A stretch of 64,000 nucleotides of DNA from GCA-958296115 sp965222445 (lineage in GTDB: Bacteria; Chloroflexota; Dehalococcoidia; Lucifugimonadales; CAJWER01). The DNA is taken from positions 2,852,001-2,916,000 of the forward strand of contig CBDCTY010000002.1 of assembly GCA_965222445.1 (NCBI GenBank), read 5' to 3'. Under the pieces are notes generated by a model, which saw only the letters and a program-made list of their open reading frames with translations, was not told where the DNA came from and ran no database searches. This document shows positions 60,193 through 64,000 of this stretch, one piece after another (within the stretch, counting starts at the first letter, position 1; every line of letters starts with the position of its first letter). The position numbers were made by a program, and so were the translations under genes.

Positions 60193-60738
60193 ATGATGGA
60201 CATCGACTTCCCTGACAAGGAGTACGAGCTTGGCGGCCGTATAGACGTCCGTATCATCCTGACTCCGGACCGGGACATCAGGATTCGAAATGCGCGCGTC
60301 GACCTAGTGTGCGACCAGATCTACACCCACCATTCGGCGTGGGAAGGCGGGACCGTCCCGCGCGTTGGGTACAGCGGTCGGGGCGTCTACGTCGCGGGAG
60401 GCATGGACGTAGACCAGCGCACCGAATCATACGTACACAGCACCGTGAGCACACTCAAGGACACCTCACTCAGGGCGGGTGTCACGGAGACTCACCGGGT
60501 CGACCTGAGGATAGACCCGATGCCGCCGAAGCGCTGGAATCAGGCCGTCGAAGCCGACCGCAACGCCGCGGCCGCCTGGAGCTTTGCGTGGACGCTGTCC
60601 GTCTCTCTGAACGTAGCGCGCGGCCGCGACAGCAAAGTAGAGCGCGAGGTCAGGATCAAGCTGCCTTCGCTCCCAGCCGGAACGTCCGGCGCGAAGCCGA
60701 GCATGTCCAGACCCAAGCGGCCGACAGGCCAAGAGTGA
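60193..60738 (+). CDS. Beta-sandwich protein of unknown function
   Basis: 181 residues from the ATG at 60193 (a second ATG follows). Mostly beta strands (YELGGRIDVRIILTPDRDIRIRNARVDLV, ETHRVDLRIDPMPPKRW, WTLSVSLNVARGRDSKVEREVRIKL), resembling arrestin- or Spo0M-like sandwich proteins, a weak judgement. Preceded by GGAGGCAG, 11 bp after the dioxygenase gene, so it is probably coexpressed. A partner or recruiter of the oxygenase is possible. I do not recognise a definite family. Confidence 0.6.
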   Translation: MMDIDFPDKEYELGGRIDVRIILTPDRDIRIRNARVDLVCDQIYTHHSAWEGGTVPRVGYSGRGVYVAGGMDVDQRTESYVHSTVSTLKDTSLRAGVTETHRVDLRIDPMPPKRWNQAVEADRNAAAAWSFAWTLSVSLNVARGRDSKVEREVRIKLPSLPAGTSGAKPSMSRPKRPTGQE

Positions 60739-60837
60739 CTACGGGCGCTTCGTCTTCACTACGCCGCGAATAGGTCAAGGAACGGCGCCCCCAAAAGTGT
60801 ACGGCGACGCATCCACAGCCATCATTGCTATTAAGAT

Positions 60838-61021
60838 ACCCCCCGTCGTTCCTGCGAAAGCGGGAACCCATCCCCGGCCCTTGGACTCTGGCCTACGCAG
60901 GTGTGTCGCGGCAGCACCCGTTTTCATACCCTTATGTGGCCTTCCCAAGGCCATGGAGATTCCGGCGAGGCCGGAACCCATCCGCTCGGCTGCCACTAGG
61001 CCGGGTGACGATGCGAAGATC
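60838..61021 (+). repeat. Structured intergenic repeat, copy 2
   Basis: CCCCGTCGTTCCTGCGAAAG, GCGGGAACCCATCCCC, TTTTCATACCCTTATGTGGCC and AGATTCCGGCGAGGCCGGAA; the same order as in 58921-59131. It fills most of the gene-free spacer between 60738 and 61043, and no gene is seen there. Confidence 0.65.
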
Positions 61022-61042
61022 CTCCGCGGCCCGTTGGGGATT

Positions 61043-62070
61043 CTATCTGGAGGTCAGCTTGATCCTGGGATCGGCGACGCCCAGCAGGATGTCGGATAAC
61101 AGAGTGCCGATGACGGTCATCACCCATACATGAGGATGATGAAGGCGGAGAGGTGCATGTCCACCCGCTCGATTGCTGCGAGCAGCACAGGCCCAAGGGT
61201 CGGCAGGCCAAGGACTACCGACACGATAAGGCTTCCGCTTACAAGAGCGGGCAGCAGGTAGCCGACTGTGCTTATCAACGGATTGAAGGCGATCCTGACA
61301 GGATACTTGATGATGACGCGCCATGGACTGAGCCCCTTGGCACTAGCTGTAACGACATACGGTTTCCTAAGCTCGTCCAGCAGGTTGTTGCGCATGATGC
61401 GGATCAGGCTGGCCGTTCCTGAAGTGCCAAGCACGACAGCAGGGATCCAGAGATGGTTGATCATATCGAAGAACCTTCCCCAGTTGAAGCCCCCGTCGAA
61501 CCACGGCACATTCGCGTAGTCACCCGAATAAAGACCTCCAACGCTCCAGCCCAGGTACGTCAACGCCAAGTACATGAGGAGAAGCCCCAGCAGGAAGTCC
61601 GGCACGGCGAGCCCGGAAAATCCCAGGAAGGTGAAGACGTAGTCACCCACGGAGTTCTGCCGGACGGCCGAATATATCCCAATGGGGACCGCTAACGTCC
61701 ACGTGACCAGGACTGTGAATCCCGTCAGGGCTATCGTCGTCCATATCCTGTCGCCGATAATCTCCTTGACGGTCCGCTCGTAGGCGTAGTTGTAAATCTC
61801 GAAGGAGAGGCCAAGTTCTCCGCGGCTGAGCATAGGCCAGACCCAGTTGAAGTACCGGACGTAAATCGGCTGGTCCGCACCCAGGTAGGCCTTGAGCCGA
61901 GTCAACGTCTCCTCACTGTTGCCGACATCCAGTTCGCCGCCTCTGGCGAGCTCAATGTATTTCTCAATCACCTGGTTCTCGGGAAGCTGGAGAATCACGA
62001 ATGAGAGTACCGAGATAACCCCCACGGTGAAGATCCCAAGCAAGATGCGTCGAACCAGGTAAGAGACCAT
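61043..62070 (-). pseudogene. DppB/OppB-type ABC permease, orphan copy 3, frameshifted near the end
   Basis: From ATG 62070 the frame reads 316 residues of a DppB permease (GFSGLAVPDFLLGLLLMYLA, LGTSGTASLIRIMRNNLLDE, YVVTASAKGLSPW) and then stops after AFIILMYG. The next frame resumes VMTVIGTLLSDILLGVADPRIKLTSR and ends at 61043, matching the end of copies 1 and 2. One missing G in a GGG run near 61127 accounts for it. It may be a true mutation or a sequencing error; only the last membrane helix is affected. Ribosome site GGGGAGG. No dppC or ATPase nearby. Confidence 0.85.
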
Positions 62071-62101
62071 TCGCGAACCTCCCCGGCGGGTACAACGCGC
62101 G

Positions 62102-62108
62102 TATAATA
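62102..62108 (-). promoter_or_regulatory. Candidate -10 of dppB copy 3
   Basis: The palindrome GCGTATAATACGC contains TATTAT on the minus strand (62103-62108), about 33 bp before the dppB start; the same bases give TATAAT on the plus strand. No clear -35. Confidence 0.35.
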
Positions 62109-62278
62109 CGCAACTGTCGGAGTCGGTGCGAAGCCGGCTTGTTCTCCTGCTTCAGGCAGCCAATTGACCGACAGCATGACCGAGTCATTGCGGATTAGCG
62201 GGCGGTGCTTTATTGCCAACAGGGACCCGGCGGCCCGTCAACGGGTCCGAGACTCACATTCATATTTGGGAGACGAAT

Positions 62279-62644
62279 ATGGGACCGAAGATAGAGGAGC
62301 AGGTCGAGCGGTGCGTCGAAGAGCTGGCGGCGGGGACGCTGACAGCGGCGAGCTTGAGACGGATCGCGGAGTTGAACGACGCATCCACGATTCAGGACAT
62401 ACTCTACCTCCAGGCGTCGACTACCTCGCCCACGTCCGAAGTAGTCGGAATGAGGATCATCGAGAACGGAGAGATCTCAGACGGCCCGCACCACCCGGAC
62501 GACTGGCCCTACCAGACCGTCCTCGAGGCCGTGCGTGACGGCTGGCGGGTAATAAAGTTCCCGGAGCTGGCCCTGATGCTCGACGACTCACGCACGTTCG
62601 GGCTGGGCTTCGAATTTATCCTGGAGAGGGAGGGCAAACTATGA
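62279..62644 (+). CDS. Small protein preceding a phytanoyl-CoA dioxygenase
   Basis: 121 residues from the ATG at 62279, with GGGAGACG 4 bp upstream; the frame extends upstream but without family features. The N-terminus is helical (EEQVERCVEELAAGTLT), the rest mixed, with PHHPDDWPYQTVLEAVRDGWRVIKFPE and FGLGFEFILERE at the end. It overlaps the dioxygenase gene by 4 bp (ATGA), so both are coupled. No family is recognised. A regulatory or scaffold partner is likely. Confidence 0.6.
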   Translation: MGPKIEEQVERCVEELAAGTLTAASLRRIAELNDASTIQDILYLQASTTSPTSEVVGMRIIENGEISDGPHHPDDWPYQTVLEAVRDGWRVIKFPELALMLDDSRTFGLGFEFILEREGKL

Positions 62645-63468
62645 GGCAGTACGACTGCGAGCCTACGCTGAACGACACCGAGGTGCTCGAATTCTGCAAG
62701 AGCGGCTTCATGATGTTCGAGGGCGTGGTCTCCGACGAGATAAACCGGAGGACCAACGAGTATCTCGACGAGCACGACGGCATGGAGCCGACCGAGATAC
62801 TGGACGAGGACTGGTTCATGGACGGCGTGATCAAGCACCCCGCCGTCGCCGGCGCCCTCCGCTCGCTCCTGGGCAAGGACTTAGGCCTACCCAACCTGGT
62901 GTCGAACCACCGCATCCAGTGCCCCCAGCCGGCCCAGGAGTGGCACTACGACGGCGGCGACATATTCGGCCCCCAACTCAACTACATCCAGGTCTTCTAC
63001 TACCCCCAGGACTGCCCGCGGGAGCTGGGCCCAACCGAGCTGCTGCCGGGGTCTCACTTCCTCTACTCCCAGAGGGACATGACCAAGCACCTGGGCAGGA
63101 TCCGCGGCTCGTATCACGCCGTGTCGCCGGCAGGATCGATCTTCCTGACCGACTACTCCATCTGGCACAGGCGCTCGGAGTCCTGGGGCTCGGGGCTGCG
63201 CAACAACGTCAAGTACAACTACTGGCGCACCTCGCCTCCGATTCGGGACTGGGTAGTCGACCCCGACTTCGACCCCGCCACGGCGGACTACACATTCCAC
63301 GGCCCCACATTCAGGAAACAGTTCCAGGACTGCTACGACGCCGCAGAAATGTACCTCTGGCTCAGGGGAGAGCACGACAAGTTCGAGCTGCTAGGAGGCC
63401 AGGGCTGGCCCATCCCAGGCCACCGCAACGACGTGCCCTACGGCGTACCGGAGGGGATTGGAGGATAG
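62641..63468 (+). CDS. Phytanoyl-CoA dioxygenase family protein (canonical HxD)
   Basis: 275 residues. Iron ligands are canonical: His102-x-Asp104 in EWHYDGGD and His176 in SIWHRRSE. ELGPTELLPGSHFLYSQRD and GSIFLTDYSIWH belong to the family; NNVKYNYWRT follows with the likely 2OG Arg region. Coupled to the 121-residue gene by an ATGA overlap. Substrate unknown; relatives hydroxylate acyl chains or natural products. A miniature element is inserted right after its stop codon. Confidence 0.88.
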   Translation: MRQYDCEPTLNDTEVLEFCKSGFMMFEGVVSDEINRRTNEYLDEHDGMEPTEILDEDWFMDGVIKHPAVAGALRSLLGKDLGLPNLVSNHRIQCPQPAQEWHYDGGDIFGPQLNYIQVFYYPQDCPRELGPTELLPGSHFLYSQRDMTKHLGRIRGSYHAVSPAGSIFLTDYSIWHRRSESWGSGLRNNVKYNYWRTSPPIRDWVVDPDFDPATADYTFHGPTFRKQFQDCYDAAEMYLWLRGEHDKFELLGGQGWPIPGHRNDVPYGVPEGIGG

Positions 63469-63476
63469 GTGCTGGT

Positions 63477-63568
63477 GTAGCTGTTCAGATTTCGTGAGAA
63501 CACTGGATGCGCACAGTCCACCGTCATACCCGCGAAGAGCCTTCCTCGCACCAAGACTGAACAGTTAC
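63477..63568 (+). mobile_element. 92-bp miniature element with 8-bp target duplication
   Basis: Left end GTAGCTGTTCAG, right end CTGAACAGTTAC (inverse, one mismatch). It is flanked on both sides by GTGCTGGT (63469-63476 and 63569-63576), a perfect 8-bp target duplication. The left duplication starts one base after the dioxygenase stop codon. The ends match those of the 574-bp element at 58715. No coding capacity; a transposase in trans is required. Confidence 0.85.
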
Positions 63569-63591
63569 GTGCTGGTCTGTGAGGTGGACGT

Positions 63592-63915
63592 TTGACCGAG
63601 GATCTTGAAGTCAGATTTCATCAGGCAATGCTGAATCTGTACCACGCCGCCGTCGAACTCGGCTATCGCCCCACGTACTTCTTGCGAATGGTTAACGAGC
63701 TCGGTGGCGTGGGGGCAGCCAGACGATTGCTCAGCACGGATGACCTCCAGGCGGGTTTGACGAGACTTTGGGAGCTCGGACGCCTCGACCTCTCCGTGGA
63801 AGCTCATGTCCTCCAGGAGCCATGGAAAGACCTGTTCAGCTATGATGAGTGGAGGGAGGCGCGCGAACGGCTTAAGGCATACGGATACGATCCGCAAACA
63901 GACGGACTGACCTAA
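63592..63915 (+). CDS. Conserved small protein of unknown function
   Basis: 107 residues from TTG (63592) with GAGGTGG just upstream. Sequence GYRPTYFLRMVNELGGVGAARRLL and LTRLWELGRLDLSVEAHVLQ, WKDLFSYDEWREARERLKAYGY is characteristic of a widespread small protein family found next to many kinds of genes in mobile or defence contexts, and I know no function. All helical by appearance. It begins 16 bp after the miniature element's right duplication. Confidence 0.7.
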   Translation: MTEDLEVRFHQAMLNLYHAAVELGYRPTYFLRMVNELGGVGAARRLLSTDDLQAGLTRLWELGRLDLSVEAHVLQEPWKDLFSYDEWREARERLKAYGYDPQTDGLT

Positions 63916-63950
63916 GTGACTGACCAACAATAGTCTCAGGGGGACAGGTG

Positions 63951-64000
63951 ATGCATTGCACGAGCTGCGGGTCCCAAAACGACGATGACGCCAGGTTCTG
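63951..64000 (+). CDS. Zinc-ribbon protein, 5' end only
   Basis: Starts at ATG 63951 with a GGGGGACAGG ribosome site and runs off the right edge. Only MHCTSCGSQNDDDARF is visible: the Cys-x2-Cys start of a double-zinc-ribbon or zinc-ribbon membrane protein (usually C-x2-C ... F-C-x2-C). Nothing more can be said of its function. Confidence 0.55.
   Translation, partial: MHCTSCGSQNDDDARF

Noticed and set aside
60775..60996. Small minus-strand ORF with RRPESKGRGWVPAFAGTT
   Set aside because: A translation of the intergenic structured repeat; similar peptides arise wherever this repeat occurs.
1..64000. tRNA or rRNA genes
   Set aside because: No cloverleaf with GGTTCGAATCC-type arm and no rRNA signature were noticed on reading both strands; a covariance search would be needed to be certain.

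Overview
The window reads as one contiguous stretch of a bacterial chromosome of high GC (about 60 percent by eye). The gene complement points to the phylum Chloroflexota, probably a SAR202/Dehalococcoidia-like heterotroph. The pointers are several Gfo/Idh/MocA dehydrogenases, xylose-isomerase-like TIM barrels, an enolase-superfamily enzyme, phytanoyl-CoA dioxygenases, CehA/McbA and DUF1800 proteins, a corrinoid-type 4Fe-4S protein resembling reductive dehalogenases, and a housekeeping block. This placement is an inference from gene content; no rRNA or other taxonomic marker was seen.

Layout. 1-5248: the 3' part of an F1Fo ATP synthase operon (b end, delta, alpha, gamma, beta, epsilon). 5.3-8.4 kb: PcrA/UvrD helicase and a GNAT acetyltransferase. 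8.4-18.8 kb: a P1B copper ATPase, a YHS protein, an OmpR-type two-component pair, then a MacA-like adaptor of extraordinary length, MacB-type ATPase and permease, and a DUF5666 protein. 18.9-26.2 kb: epimerase and M20 peptidase-like genes, divergent from an enolase-superfamily gene, then a decayed ABC exporter, a GMC oxidoreductase and a sugar-isomerase-like gene. 26.3-27.7 kb: a DUF3800 gene broken by a 100-bp miniature element. 27.7-38.2 kb: a catabolic region (Gfo/Idh, two TIM barrels; divergently a reductive-dehalogenase-like protein with CehA/McbA; then threonine synthase, aldo-keto reductase, Gfo/Idh). 38.3-41.7 kb: a toxin-antitoxin pair, an orphan DppB permease, a repeat island with a GIY-YIG nuclease cassette, and an NHL protein. 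41.8-49.6 kb: DUF1800, two Gfo/Idh, EamA transporter, aldo-keto reductase, SelA-like PLP enzyme, GNAT. 49.7-53.8 kb: coiled-coil/nuclease-like protein with an XRE regulator, enoyl-CoA hydratase plus CoA-transferase, MoaD-MoaE fusion. 53.9-64 kb: collagen-like lipoprotein, NHL protein, second DppB, amidase, two phytanoyl-CoA dioxygenases with small partners, a frameshifted third DppB, and several miniature elements.

How it works together. The core is an energy and DNA-repair block. The rest looks like a scavenging lifestyle on oxidised organic matter: oxidation and isomerisation of polyols or sugars (GMC, Gfo/Idh, AKR, TIM barrels, enolase superfamily), amide and ester cleavage (amidase, CehA/McbA), acyl-CoA handling (crotonase, CaiB) and Fe/2-oxoglutarate oxygenation. 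Substrates cannot be read from sequence.

The most interesting part is the mobile DNA. A 100-bp palindromic element with 3-bp TWA target duplications occurs three times, and removing one copy restores a broken reading frame exactly. A second family has GTAACTGTTCAG-like ends and 8-bp target duplications. A GIY-YIG nuclease gene is framed 5 bp away on each side by inverted copies of a REP-like repeat, which suggests a nuclease-associated repeat system.
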